64,000 nt of DNA from Porphyromonadaceae bacterium UBA2751 (lineage in GTDB: Bacteria > Bacteroidota > Bacteroidia > Bacteroidales > Muribaculaceae): assembly GCA_002353285.1 (NCBI GenBank), contig DEJJ01000022.1, positions 62,568-126,567 on the forward strand, given 5' to 3'. The notes beneath the pieces were generated by a model. It was not told the DNA's origin and did not search any database. It saw only the letters and a program-made list of their open reading frames with translations. The translations under genes were made by a program, and so were the position numbers. Shown here one piece after another: positions 1-8,072 of the stretch (position 1 is its first letter; the number at the start of each line of letters is the position of its first letter).

Positions 1-789
1 GAGAATGGCATTGAGTACTATCGTCGCAAGAGCGGTGGCGGCTGTGTCTATGCCGACATGGACAACATCATGCTGAGCTACATCACTCGCAGCGACGACG
101 TGACCACCACATTCTCTCATTACACCCACGCCGTGGTCGAGATGCTCAAGGCCTTGGGCCTCAACGCCAGTGACAATAGTCGCAACGATGTGATGGTCGA
201 CGGCAAGAAGGTGAGCGGCAACGCTTTCTATCACTTGCCAGGCGTGAGCATCGTGCATGGTACCATGCTCTACGACACATGCATGGAAAACATGCTACGG
301 GCCATCACTCCATCTGCCACCAAGCTCGACAGCAAGGGTGTGAAGAGCGTCAAGAGTCACATTACCACGCTCAATCAGCATCTCACGATGAGCATTGAGG
401 ACTTTGAGAAGTATATTAAAGATGCAATGTGCGATGACTTTATTGACTTGACTGATAGCGATATTGCTGCCATCGAGAGCATCGAGGCCACCTACCTTAC
501 CCCCGAATTCATCCTTGGCAACAATCCGCGTTGCAACCTTGAGCGTAGTGGCAGGATTGAGGGCGTGGGGGAATTCAAAATAAGCATGGAGCTCAATCGC
601 AACATAATCCGTGACATCAACATTGCCGGCGACTTCTTCCTCTTGGGCGATCTAGACGCCATCACTACCCGCCTCAAGGGCTGTCAATTCACTCCACAAG
701 CAGTTGAAAATGCTTTGAGCGACATCAATATCAGCAAGGTGATTATGAACATGACCGTTGCCCGTTTCTTGTCCATCCTCTTCAACTAA
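1..789 (+). CDS. lplA: Lipoate--protein ligase A, 5' end missing
   Basis: Open from base 1 in this frame, so the N-terminus lies outside the window. Visible at the start is the ligase signature RRKSGGGCVYAD, followed by the second family motif (RNDVMVDGKKVSGNAFYH) and a C-terminal accessory region. Family role: ATP-dependent attachment of free lipoate to lipoyl-domain lysines. The nearest candidate substrate is GcvH, encoded at 4747-5127, with lpd in the same cluster, so a role in maturing the glycine cleavage H protein is a reasonable inference. Other lipoyl proteins (2-oxoacid dehydrogenase E2) cannot be excluded. Not in the same transcription unit as gcvTHP: a terminator follows at about 821 and other genes intervene. 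Family assignment is firm; the substrate is inferred. Confidence 0.92.
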   Translation, partial: ENGIEYYRRKSGGGCVYADMDNIMLSYITRSDDVTTTFSHYTHAVVEMLKALGLNASDNSRNDVMVDGKKVSGNAFYHLPGVSIVHGTMLYDTCMENMLRAITPSATKLDSKGVKSVKSHITTLNQHLTMSIEDFEKYIKDAMCDDFIDLTDSDIAAIESIEATYLTPEFILGNNPRCNLERSGRIEGVGEFKISMELNRNIIRDINIAGDFFLLGDLDAITTRLKGCQFTPQAVENALSDINISKVIMNMTVARFLSILFN

Positions 790-820
790 CATGCGCTGTG
801 GCGCCTTCCGTAAAAAGGGC

Positions 821-861
821 AAAAGTGGCTTCAAAGGTATGGCTCTTCCGAAGCCACTTTT
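821..861 (+). terminator. Intrinsic terminator after lplA
   Basis: A perfect 12-bp stem: AAAAGTGGCTTC (821-832) pairs with GAAGCCACTTTT (850-861), with a 17-nt loop. The 3' arm ends in Ts. It lies 32 bases after the lplA stop. Confidence 0.8.
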
Positions 862-912
862 CGTATTAGATGATGATATGATGGTGAGTTTGTTTGTAAG
901 AGATCTTACCAA

Positions 913-946
913 TTGTTGTAAAATACAATAAAAATGCTTATTTTTG
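913..946 (+). promoter_or_regulatory. Predicted Bacteroidetes-type promoter
   Basis: TATTTTTG at 939-946 fits the -7 box TAnnTTTG. A TTG-rich stretch at 913-918 lies at about -33 spacing. It would start transcription near 953, ahead of the dockerin remnant and possibly the PI-PLC gene. Confidence 0.55.
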
Positions 947-989
947 CAAGCAAATTAAATTTGCATTTACCCACAAAAATTCAATTACT

Positions 990-1163
990 ATGAAGAAAAA
1001 GCTACTTTTATCGGTCTTATGCCTTCTTGTAGCAATTGGAGCTTTTGCCCTTAAGGGTGATGTTAATGGCAATGGCAGCATCACAAGTGCCGACATAACA
1101 GCACTCTATACAAAAAAATCCTCTTTGAAAGCATCACACACACACTTTAATTGGCACATTTGA
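990..1163 (+). pseudogene. Truncated dockerin-type protein remnant
   Basis: A 57-codon frame beginning with MKKKLLLSVLCLLVAIGAFA, a clear signal peptide. It runs straight into the first half of a type I dockerin calcium loop (GDVNGNGSITSADITALY), the module that commonly ends Bacteroidetes secreted proteins. The rest of the dockerin is lost: after TALY the frame crosses seven As (about 1111-1117) and continues into unrelated residues to a stop. Shifting the frame at the A run gives only a few dockerin-like residues before another stop. No catalytic domain lies between the signal peptide and dockerin, so this is either the two ends of a gene that lost its middle or a small decayed secreted protein. 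A promoter box precedes it, so it may still be transcribed. Confidence 0.6.
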
Positions 1164-1212
1164 TAAGACTTTATTAAACCACATTATAAATATTTTAACG
1201 TATAAAACGAAG

Positions 1213-2463
1213 ATGAAAATCAATCTTAATCCAACAAAATGGAGTTGCTCCTTCCTCTTTGCACTCGCACTGCTCGGCACTGCACTGTTGAGCAGTTGTA
1301 ACGAAGATAACGGATTGCGCTACTATGACGAAAACTCCCTCGACGTGCCCTACCTCTTCACTGAGGGGTATCAAGATCAAATTCAGTACCCCTATGAGCT
1401 CGCCACGCCACTTACCGACTGGTTGTCGCTTGTGCGTGACGATGTGAAAGTGTGCAAACTCAGCATCCCAGGCACTCACGACAGTATGACTGGCATGGGT
1501 TTCTACACACCAATTGTTAAGTATTTCTCTAACATTATGGCAATCAGTCAAGTGTCGACTTTCTCCGAGCAGATGTCGTGCGGAATCCGTTTCTTCGACT
1601 TCCGTCCAGTAGTGGCTATCGACACCCTTGCCCAAAAGCCCGAAGACAGGCAAATTCTGCGCCTTGCGCACGGCTTTACCGAGGTCGACGTGACACTCGA
1701 GGAATCAATCGACTGGATGCAGCAGTTCCTCAAGTCGCACCCCTCGGAGTTCTTCATTGTGAAAATACAAGCCGACAATGGAATGGAAAGCCAGCAAAAC
1801 TGGTCTATCTTGCTCAACAAGGTGCTCTCTATGCCTAAGTTCCAAGGGCTCTTTGTCGAGAGCTGGCACCCCGACATCACTGTGGGCGAGATGCGTGGCA
1901 AGATATTGTGGCTCAGTCGCTACGACCTGCGTCCTGTTAATCCAGCCTTCCACTATCCTGTTGCTTACTGTGACTGGCCCGACGAGGACCCCGATGTCGA
2001 TGAGGAGATTCATCCCGAGCAACAACGCAACTGCGCCATCTACAACATGGAGGATCCAAGCATCAAGGCCACACTTTATAAGCAAGACTACTACAAGACA
2101 ACGAGCGAGAAGCGCATGGCAACCAAGATTGCTACAGTGCTCGACATGATGAAGAGCGCTCGTGAGGCCACTGCAAGCGACGAGAACATCTGGATTGTGA
2201 ACCACTGCTCGGCTTACACCGAGGTCTCGGCACGTGGCTACATAACTAACGCATCCAACCTGCACCCCAAGGTAATAGAGAACCTGCTTGCCAACGAGGG
2301 CACTGTGGGCATCATGCCCATGGACATGTCGTGTCACGACTACGTGCACTGTATCATTAACGGAGGCACCCCCTACACCAGCGACTACCTCTACGGCTTC
2401 TACCCGCGCAGTCAGTCATTGACCAACCTACTTGTTATGTCAAATAAGAAATTATTTAAATAA
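1213..2463 (+). CDS. PI-PLC-like phosphodiesterase lipoprotein
   Basis: 416 aa. The N-terminus has a lipoprotein signal ending in LLSSC (lipid-attached Cys29), so the protein is probably anchored to an envelope membrane. The phosphatidylinositol-specific phospholipase C X-domain is recognisable: SIPGTHDS with catalytic-type His89, EQMSCGIRFFDFR (Asp129, Arg131), a second candidate catalytic His153 in LAHGF, then a (F/I)VKIQ strand. Bacterial PI-PLCs cleave phosphatidylinositol or GPI-type lipids by His-His catalysis without calcium. The natural substrate here is unknown; Bacteroidetes inositol sphingolipids or host GPI anchors are possibilities only. The gene for an outer-membrane-type protein starts 18 bp after its stop, so the two are probably co-transcribed. 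Longer than minimal bacterial PI-PLCs (about 300 aa), with C-terminal residues not assigned to a known domain. Confidence 0.85.
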   Translation: MKINLNPTKWSCSFLFALALLGTALLSSCNEDNGLRYYDENSLDVPYLFTEGYQDQIQYPYELATPLTDWLSLVRDDVKVCKLSIPGTHDSMTGMGFYTPIVKYFSNIMAISQVSTFSEQMSCGIRFFDFRPVVAIDTLAQKPEDRQILRLAHGFTEVDVTLEESIDWMQQFLKSHPSEFFIVKIQADNGMESQQNWSILLNKVLSMPKFQGLFVESWHPDITVGEMRGKILWLSRYDLRPVNPAFHYPVAYCDWPDEDPDVDEEIHPEQQRNCAIYNMEDPSIKATLYKQDYYKTTSEKRMATKIATVLDMMKSAREATASDENIWIVNHCSAYTEVSARGYITNASNLHPKVIENLLANEGTVGIMPMDMSCHDYVHCIINGGTPYTSDYLYGFYPRSQSLTNLLVMSNKKLFK

Positions 2464-2481
2464 TCAACATGCGATATCGTT

Positions 2482-3345
2482 ATGAAACAGTTTAGACATT
2501 ATATATCACAGTTTTGCCGTGTGATGGCGGCGACTATTGCAATAGCTCTATTGGCTCCTGCTGCAGGTGCACAGGACAACAAGAACTTGAAACTTCACAG
2601 CGAGAATGGCATGTTGAACCACCTTGCCGTGGGACTGCAGACTGGATTGGGTGGCACCGGTATCGATGTGGCTGTGCCATTGCACCGCGTGCTCACCGTG
2701 CGTGCCGGATTTGTGGGTAATGCCGTGGGCGACATCAAGTTCAAGGCAATCAACACCGGAGCCGAAATCACACAGATAGAACTTGTGGAAGACGACGCAA
2801 TCAAGCAGGCTAAAATGATTGACAAGGTGGAACTGGCACTCAAGCCGCGTTTCTGGAACGCATTCATCATGGCCGAGGTGCATCCATTCCCATCTACTTT
2901 CTATTTCGCGGCAGGTCTCTTTGCCGGTAACCGCACCTTCCTGCACTTCCGCAACACCAACGATGGGGCTCTCGAATCGCTCTACCATGCCAACAAAAAA
3001 GTCGAAGACTACAACACCATGTTCCACACTAACTATCCACCTGTGGGACTCAAGTTTGGCGACTACGTGTTCACTGCCGATGAGAACTACAACATCGACG
3101 TGAAAATGAAGACGTGGGCCGTGAAGCCCTATCTGGGCATCGGCTTTGGCCAAAGCATGGCACGTCACCACCGCTTGAGTGTTGCTGTCGATGCTGGCCT
3201 TCTATTCTGGGGCACACCTAAGTTCGTGTTTAACAACGGCAAGAAAATAAAGTCCACTTCCAAGGAATCGGGCATCACACACTTTATCTCATGGTTCAGT
3301 GCTTACCCAATGATTCAAATACGTCTTGCCTACAAGATCTTCTGA
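2482..3345 (+). CDS. Predicted outer-membrane beta-barrel protein
   Basis: 287 aa with a signal peptide (hydrophobic AATIAIALLAPAAGA, cleavage after GAQ). The mature part is made of alternating amphipathic strands with Gly and aromatic girdles (LAVGLQTGLGGTGIDVAV, FYFAAGLFAGNRTF, YLGIGFGQSM) and ends in a strand with terminal Phe (RLAYKIF), the usual C-terminal signal of outer-membrane barrels. No enzymatic motif seen. It sits 18 bp behind the PI-PLC lipoprotein gene and is followed by a strong terminator, so the two form a bicistron; it may help place or use the lipase, but that is a guess. Same broad class as the barrels at 24026 and 25324, though no close relationship is evident. Confidence 0.7.
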   Translation: MKQFRHYISQFCRVMAATIAIALLAPAAGAQDNKNLKLHSENGMLNHLAVGLQTGLGGTGIDVAVPLHRVLTVRAGFVGNAVGDIKFKAINTGAEITQIELVEDDAIKQAKMIDKVELALKPRFWNAFIMAEVHPFPSTFYFAAGLFAGNRTFLHFRNTNDGALESLYHANKKVEDYNTMFHTNYPPVGLKFGDYVFTADENYNIDVKMKTWAVKPYLGIGFGQSMARHHRLSVAVDAGLLFWGTPKFVFNNGKKIKSTSKESGITHFISWFSAYPMIQIRLAYKIF

Positions 3346-3372
3346 CGATCCATAACCAAGAATGGTAGGGCA

Positions 3373-3443
3373 CAACAGCCGGCATTGTCGCATGTTATAT
3401 CGCATTTGATATAGCAAGCGACATGCCGGTTTGCTGTTTTTTC
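3373..3443 (+). terminator. Long-stem intrinsic terminator
   Basis: Arms ACAGC-CCGGCAT-GTCGC and GCGAC-ATGCCGG-GCTGT pair with small bulges. An inner TATATC/GATATA stem caps the hairpin and a run of six Ts follows. It ends the PI-PLC/outer-membrane protein unit. Confidence 0.8.
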
Positions 3444-3464
3444 ACTTTTAGTGAAAGAAATTAT

Positions 3465-3493
3465 GTTTATGTCAAAAAATAGTTTTACCTTTG
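3465..3493 (+). promoter_or_regulatory. Promoter of the glycine cleavage operon
   Basis: TACCTTTG at 3486-3493 is a perfect -7 box; a TTTA at 3465-3468 stands about 17 nt upstream as a weak -33. Predicted start is near 3500, giving a leader of about 60 nt. No glycine riboswitch-like fold is recognisable in that leader. Confidence 0.65.
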
Positions 3494-3561
3494 TACACTA
3501 AATAACAAATACCGTTTTTGTAAATAAAAAAGTAAAATAAATATCTCTTAAAACAACTATT

Positions 3562-4656
3562 ATGAGTGAAAACAAAGTAACTTGTCTGCACGACAAGCAT
3601 GTTGCCTTAGGAGCCTTGATGAGCCCCTTTGGCGGTTTTGACATGCCCATCCAGTATAAGGGCATAGTAGAGGAACACAACGCAGTGCGCAACGCAGTGG
3701 GCATCTTCGACGTCTCTCACATGGGCGAGGTCCATGTAACTGGTGCCGAGGCACAAAAGTTTGTGAACTACATCTTCACTAACGACATCACCAAGATGCA
3801 GGTGGGCGGAATCCAGTATGGCATGATGCTCTACCCTGATGGTGGCACTGTCGACGACCTGCTGGTTTACACCATGGGCGAGAACGACTATTTCCTCGTG
3901 ATCAATGCTGCCAATATCGACAAGGACGTGGCTTGGATCAACGAGCAGGCTGCTAAGTTTGATGTCAAGGTTGAGAACCAGAGCGAGCATTACGGACAAA
4001 TCGCCGTTCAAGGCCCCGATGCTGAGAAGACTATGCTCAACGTGCTCAAGCTCGACTGCAGCGACCTTACTTTCTACACCTTCAAGTGCGTTGACTGCAA
4101 TGGCGACAATATCATCGTCAGCCGCACTGGCTACACTGGCGAGGACGGCTTCGAGGTCTATGCAAGCCACAAGACCATTCAAGACATGTGGGATATGCTC
4201 ATCCAGGCTGGTGTTCAACCTTGTGGACTGGGCTGCCGCGACACTCTGCGCTTCGAGGTGGGATTGCCTCTCTATGGCGACGAGCTCACTGCCGAGATTT
4301 CACCCATCATGGCAGGCTTTGGCTTCTTTGTGAAGCTCGACAAGGACGACTTCATCGGCAAGGATGCCTGCGCTAAGCAAAAGGCTGAGGGCGTTGCCAA
4401 GAAACTCGTGGGCCTGGAGCTGCACGACAAGGCTATTCCTCGTCACGGCTATGAGGTGTGCAACGAGAACGACGAGCCCATTGGCTACGTTACCACTGGC
4501 TATCGTGGCATCTCGGTCGACAAGAGCATCGCTGTAGCGCTGGTTGATGCTGCCTATGGCAAGCTCGGCACTCCACTCAAGGTGCACATTCGCAAGAAAT
4601 ACTTCGACGCTACTGTGGTTAAGAAGAAATTCCACGACAAGAGCTACAAGAAGTAA
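3562..4656 (+). CDS. gcvT: Glycine cleavage system T protein (aminomethyltransferase)
   Basis: 364 aa, the family's usual length. Transfers the methylene group from aminomethyl-lipoyl GcvH to tetrahydrofolate and releases ammonia. Recognisable family blocks are GGFDMPIQYKGIVEEHNAVR near the N-terminus, the VFDVSHMGE-type block (here IFDVSHMGE), SRTGYTGEDGFE in the middle, and a C-terminal GYVTTG segment of the GcvT barrel domain. First gene of a five-gene cluster with gcvH, gcvPA, gcvPB and lpd. The gap to gcvH is 90 bp and carries no terminator, so co-transcription is likely. Codon use is rich in GAC, GAG and CTC like the rest of the cluster, consistent with good expression. Confidence 0.97.
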   Translation: MSENKVTCLHDKHVALGALMSPFGGFDMPIQYKGIVEEHNAVRNAVGIFDVSHMGEVHVTGAEAQKFVNYIFTNDITKMQVGGIQYGMMLYPDGGTVDDLLVYTMGENDYFLVINAANIDKDVAWINEQAAKFDVKVENQSEHYGQIAVQGPDAEKTMLNVLKLDCSDLTFYTFKCVDCNGDNIIVSRTGYTGEDGFEVYASHKTIQDMWDMLIQAGVQPCGLGCRDTLRFEVGLPLYGDELTAEISPIMAGFGFFVKLDKDDFIGKDACAKQKAEGVAKKLVGLELHDKAIPRHGYEVCNENDEPIGYVTTGYRGISVDKSIAVALVDAAYGKLGTPLKVHIRKKYFDATVVKKKFHDKSYKK

Positions 4657-4746
4657 TAGGCATTAAATAGTCCAGAAAATATAGGAAATTCTAGCACATC
4701 TAGAAAAGAAAATCACAATTCAATAACATAATTTTTTTATACAACT

Positions 4747-5127
4747 ATGAGTAAAATTATTGACGGACTCTATTACAGCGAGTCACACGAGTTTGTAAAG
4801 GTTGAAGGCGACTTCGGCTTTGTTGGAATCACCGATTATGCTCAGCATGAGCTTGGCAACGTGGTTTACGTTGACATGCCAGAGGTTGACGACGAGGTTG
4901 AGGCTGGCGAGGACTTTGGCGCAGTTGAGAGTGTTAAGGCTGCAAGCGACCTGGTTTGCCCTGTTAGCGGCACTGTAGTTGAGGTTAACGAGGCACTCGA
5001 GGACGAGCCTGGCTTGATCAACAAGGACGCTTTCGAGAACTGGATCATCAAGGTGCAGCTCAGCGACAAGAGCGAGCTCGACAACCTGATGGATGCTGCT
5101 GCCTACAAAGCTTTCATCAACGAGTAA
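4747..5127 (+). CDS. gcvH: Glycine cleavage system H protein (lipoyl carrier)
   Basis: 126 aa. The shuttle protein of the system: its lipoyl arm carries the aminomethyl group from P to T protein and is reoxidised by Lpd. The lipoylation site is Lys64 in the motif AVESVKAAS, inside the biotinyl/lipoyl domain that fills most of the protein. No deviation from a typical GcvH is seen. A 106-bp spacer precedes gcvPA. The lipoate ligase encoded at 1-789 is a candidate modifying enzyme. Confidence 0.97.
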   Translation: MSKIIDGLYYSESHEFVKVEGDFGFVGITDYAQHELGNVVYVDMPEVDDEVEAGEDFGAVESVKAASDLVCPVSGTVVEVNEALEDEPGLINKDAFENWIIKVQLSDKSELDNLMDAAAYKAFINE

Positions 5128-5233
5128 ATCTCAATCTATCTAAGCCAAGTGACTGCAGTCTGCGTCTATTTCTACAGCCTGACAGTTCTTGGCTTTCTTT
5201 TTTTAAAAACTCTTAAAACTAAATATTTTATCA

Positions 5234-6589
5234 ATGAACTATAAATTTTTTCCGCACACTCAGGACGATGTGAAGCAAATGCTTGACAAGTGCGGTCTCA
5301 AGTCGCTCGATGAGCTCTACAAGGACATCCCCGAGGAGCTACAGTTCAAGCGCGACTACGACCTGCCTAAGGCTATGAGTGAGATTGAGGTGCGCAACTT
5401 CTTCAACGACCTCGCTATGGACAACACGCCTGTGAAGTGCTTCATGGGTGCTGGCGTTTATGACCACTACACTCCAGCAGTAGTGCAAGATATCGTGAAC
5501 CGCAGCGAGTTCTTAACAAGCTACACCCCCTATCAGGCCGAGATCTCTCAAGGCACTCTGCAATACATCTTTGAGTATCAGAGCATGATGGCCGAGCTCA
5601 CTGGCATGGAGGTTAGCAATGCATCAATGTACGACGGCTGCACTGCTACGGCCGAGGCTATGATGATGGCTGTGGCTAATGCCAAGAAGCGCAATAAGGT
5701 GCTCGTGAGTGAGACCGTGAGCCCATTTGTGCTGCGGGTGGTTGAGACCTATGCCAAGTTCCATGGTATCGACGTGGAGATGATCGAGGCCGAGAATGGT
5801 GTTACCAGCCGTGCCGACTTTGAGGCTAAGGTTGGGGCCGATGATGTGGCTGGAGTTATCGTGGCTTCACCCAATTTCTTTGGCATTCTTGAGGACTACA
5901 CCGGTTGGGCCGACTATTGCCATGAGCACAAGACGCTGCTCATCATGAACTGCCCTGCAAGTGCTCTTGGCGTTATCAAGACTCCTGCCGAGTGGGGAGC
6001 CGACATCGCTGTGGGCGACGGTCAGAGCCTGGGTATTCCCATGAACTTTGGTGGTCCTTACGTGGGCTACCTCTGCACAAGCAAGAAACTCATCCGCAAG
6101 ATGCCAGGCCGCATCGTGGGTGCTACCACCGATGCCGATGGCAAGCGTGCTTTCGTGCTCACTCTCCAAGCTCGCGAGCAGCACATACGCCGCGAGAAGG
6201 CTACCAGCAACATCTGCTCTAACCAGAGCTTGATGGCGCTGTTTGTAACTGTTTACATGTCGCTCATGGGCAAGCAGGGACTGCGTGAGGTCAACGAGAT
6301 TAGCTATAGCAACGCTCACTACCTTGCCGATCAACTTGTGAAGACTGGTAAGTTTGAACTTGAGTATCCCGATAAGCCATTCCTCAATGAATTTGTAATC
6401 AAGACTTCTCTCAATATCGATGATCTGCTCAGCTGGCTCAGCCAAGCCTATGCTGCTGGCGTTCCCATCGATGATGACAAGCTGCTCATGTGCGCAACCG
6501 AGACTGTGAGCAAGGAGGATATCGATGACCTGATTGATGCTATTAACCAATTTATCGAAGATGGCGAGGAGGACAAGAACAATGAATAA
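5234..6589 (+). CDS. gcvPA: Glycine dehydrogenase (decarboxylating) subunit 1, P protein alpha half
   Basis: 451 aa, corresponding to the N-terminal half of the single-chain P protein. The P protein decarboxylates glycine with PLP and passes the aminomethyl group to lipoyl-GcvH. The alpha half lacks the PLP lysine and pairs with the beta half (next gene). Characteristic stretches include SYTPYQAEISQGTLQYIFEY near the N-terminus and the FGGPYVGYL and GRIVGATTD blocks in the second half. Its last 8 bp overlap the start of gcvPB, with a GGAGG element just upstream, indicating translational coupling. Many Bacteroidales encode P protein as one polypeptide of about 950 aa; the split form here resembles the arrangement of Firmicutes and Thermotogae. 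Confidence 0.95.
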   Translation: MNYKFFPHTQDDVKQMLDKCGLKSLDELYKDIPEELQFKRDYDLPKAMSEIEVRNFFNDLAMDNTPVKCFMGAGVYDHYTPAVVQDIVNRSEFLTSYTPYQAEISQGTLQYIFEYQSMMAELTGMEVSNASMYDGCTATAEAMMMAVANAKKRNKVLVSETVSPFVLRVVETYAKFHGIDVEMIEAENGVTSRADFEAKVGADDVAGVIVASPNFFGILEDYTGWADYCHEHKTLLIMNCPASALGVIKTPAEWGADIAVGDGQSLGIPMNFGGPYVGYLCTSKKLIRKMPGRIVGATTDADGKRAFVLTLQAREQHIRREKATSNICSNQSLMALFVTVYMSLMGKQGLREVNEISYSNAHYLADQLVKTGKFELEYPDKPFLNEFVIKTSLNIDDLLSWLSQAYAAGVPIDDDKLLMCATETVSKEDIDDLIDAINQFIEDGEEDKNNE

Positions 6590-8072
6590 TACTTTTTATG
6601 GCAAACTGATTTTCGAGCTCTCTAAAGAGGGTCGCAAGGGCTATAGCCTGCCCGAGAACAAGCTCGCTGAGTATAAACTCGCCGACCTGCCCGATGCTCT
6701 CAAGCGTCAGGAGGCTCCATGCCTTCCCGAGGTTGATGAGATGACTGTTGTGCGCCACTACACCAACATGAGCAACAACAACTTTGGTGTCGACACTGGT
6801 TTCTATCCTCTGGGTTCGTGCACCATGAAGTATAATCCCAAAATCAACGAGCAAATGTGCGCCAAGCCTGAGTTTACCGGTCTACATCCTCTACAGGACG
6901 AGGAGAACGTGCAAGGTGCGCTGGCAGTCTACTACAACCTGCAACGCTCACTGGCCGAGCTCTCTGGCTTGAGCGAGTTCACTCTCAACCCCTATGCTGG
7001 TGCTCACGGTGAGCTCACTGGCCTGATGGTGATGCGCAGCTATCATTTTGACAATGGCAATCCCAACCGCGTGAAGGTTATTATCCCCGACAGTGCTCAT
7101 GGCACCAACCCTGCCAGTGCTGCCGTTTGTGGTCTTGAGGTGGTGGTTGTCAAGAGCCGTCCCGATGGCACTGTCGATGTTGAGGATCTTAAGCCATTGC
7201 TCGACGAGAACATCGCCGGCATGATGATGACCAACCCTAACACTCTGGGTATCTTTGAGCACAATATCGCTGAGATTGCCAAGCTCGTTCACGAGGCTGG
7301 TGGCTTGATGTACTACGATGGTGCCAACCTCAACCCAATGCTGGGCAAGTGCCGTCCTGGCGACCTGGGATTCGATATCATGCACATCAATCTGCACAAG
7401 ACCTTCTCAACTCCTCATGGTGGTGGCGGTCCTGGCAGTGGTCCTGTGGGCGTGCGTGAGGGATTGGAGAAGTTCCTCCCCAATCCACGTGTTACCCGCG
7501 AGGAGATTGCCGATGATATCTATTGGTACCACATGGAGGATTGTGAGGATTCGCTGGGCTCTATCAGTGGATTCCTGGGCAACTTTGGCGTGATGATGCG
7601 TGCTTATAGCTACATCCTCACCCTTGGTCGCGACGAGATTAAGAACGTGGGTCCTCTTGCAGTGCTTAATGCTAACTATGTTAAGGAGTCGCTCAAGGAC
7701 TACTATGAGTTGCCTCTCGACGGTGTGTGCAAGCACGAGTTTGTTTTCGACGGGCTCAAGGACAAGAGCACTGGCGTGACCACTCTCGATGTGGCCAAGC
7801 GATTGCTCGACTATGGATTCCATGCTCCCACTATCTACTTCCCATTGCTCTTCCACGAGGCTATGATGATTGAGCCTCCCGAGAACGAGAGCAAGGAGAC
7901 TCTCGATGAGTTTATCGAGGTGATGAAGAAGATTGCTATCGAGGCTAAGGAAAATCCCGAGCTGGTTAAGACTGCTCCACACAACACACCTGTGCGTCGT
8001 CTCGACGACACTAAGGCTGCCCTCAAGCAGATTGTTACTTATCGTGAACTCCTGAGTGTTGACGAATTATGA
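6582..8072 (+). CDS. gcvPB: Glycine dehydrogenase (decarboxylating) subunit 2, P protein beta half
   Basis: 496 aa from the ATG at 6582, chosen because it is preceded by GAGGAGG and gives the family N-terminus (MNNTFYGKLIFELSK); upstream ATGs in frame lie well inside gcvPA. This half carries PLP: the Schiff-base lysine is Lys273 in HINLHKTFSTPHGGGGPGSG, and the glycine-rich loop follows directly. PLGSCTMKYNP is also present. Overlaps gcvPA by 8 bp and lpd by 4 bp (ATGA), so three genes are translationally chained. Confidence 0.96.
   Translation: MNNTFYGKLIFELSKEGRKGYSLPENKLAEYKLADLPDALKRQEAPCLPEVDEMTVVRHYTNMSNNNFGVDTGFYPLGSCTMKYNPKINEQMCAKPEFTGLHPLQDEENVQGALAVYYNLQRSLAELSGLSEFTLNPYAGAHGELTGLMVMRSYHFDNGNPNRVKVIIPDSAHGTNPASAAVCGLEVVVVKSRPDGTVDVEDLKPLLDENIAGMMMTNPNTLGIFEHNIAEIAKLVHEAGGLMYYDGANLNPMLGKCRPGDLGFDIMHINLHKTFSTPHGGGGPGSGPVGVREGLEKFLPNPRVTREEIADDIYWYHMEDCEDSLGSISGFLGNFGVMMRAYSYILTLGRDEIKNVGPLAVLNANYVKESLKDYYELPLDGVCKHEFVFDGLKDKSTGVTTLDVAKRLLDYGFHAPTIYFPLLFHEAMMIEPPENESKETLDEFIEVMKKIAIEAKENPELVKTAPHNTPVRRLDDTKAALKQIVTYRELLSVDEL

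Noticed and set aside
3494..3561. Glycine riboswitch before gcvT
   Set aside because: The leader is only about 60 nt, too short for an aptamer, and no matching fold is seen.
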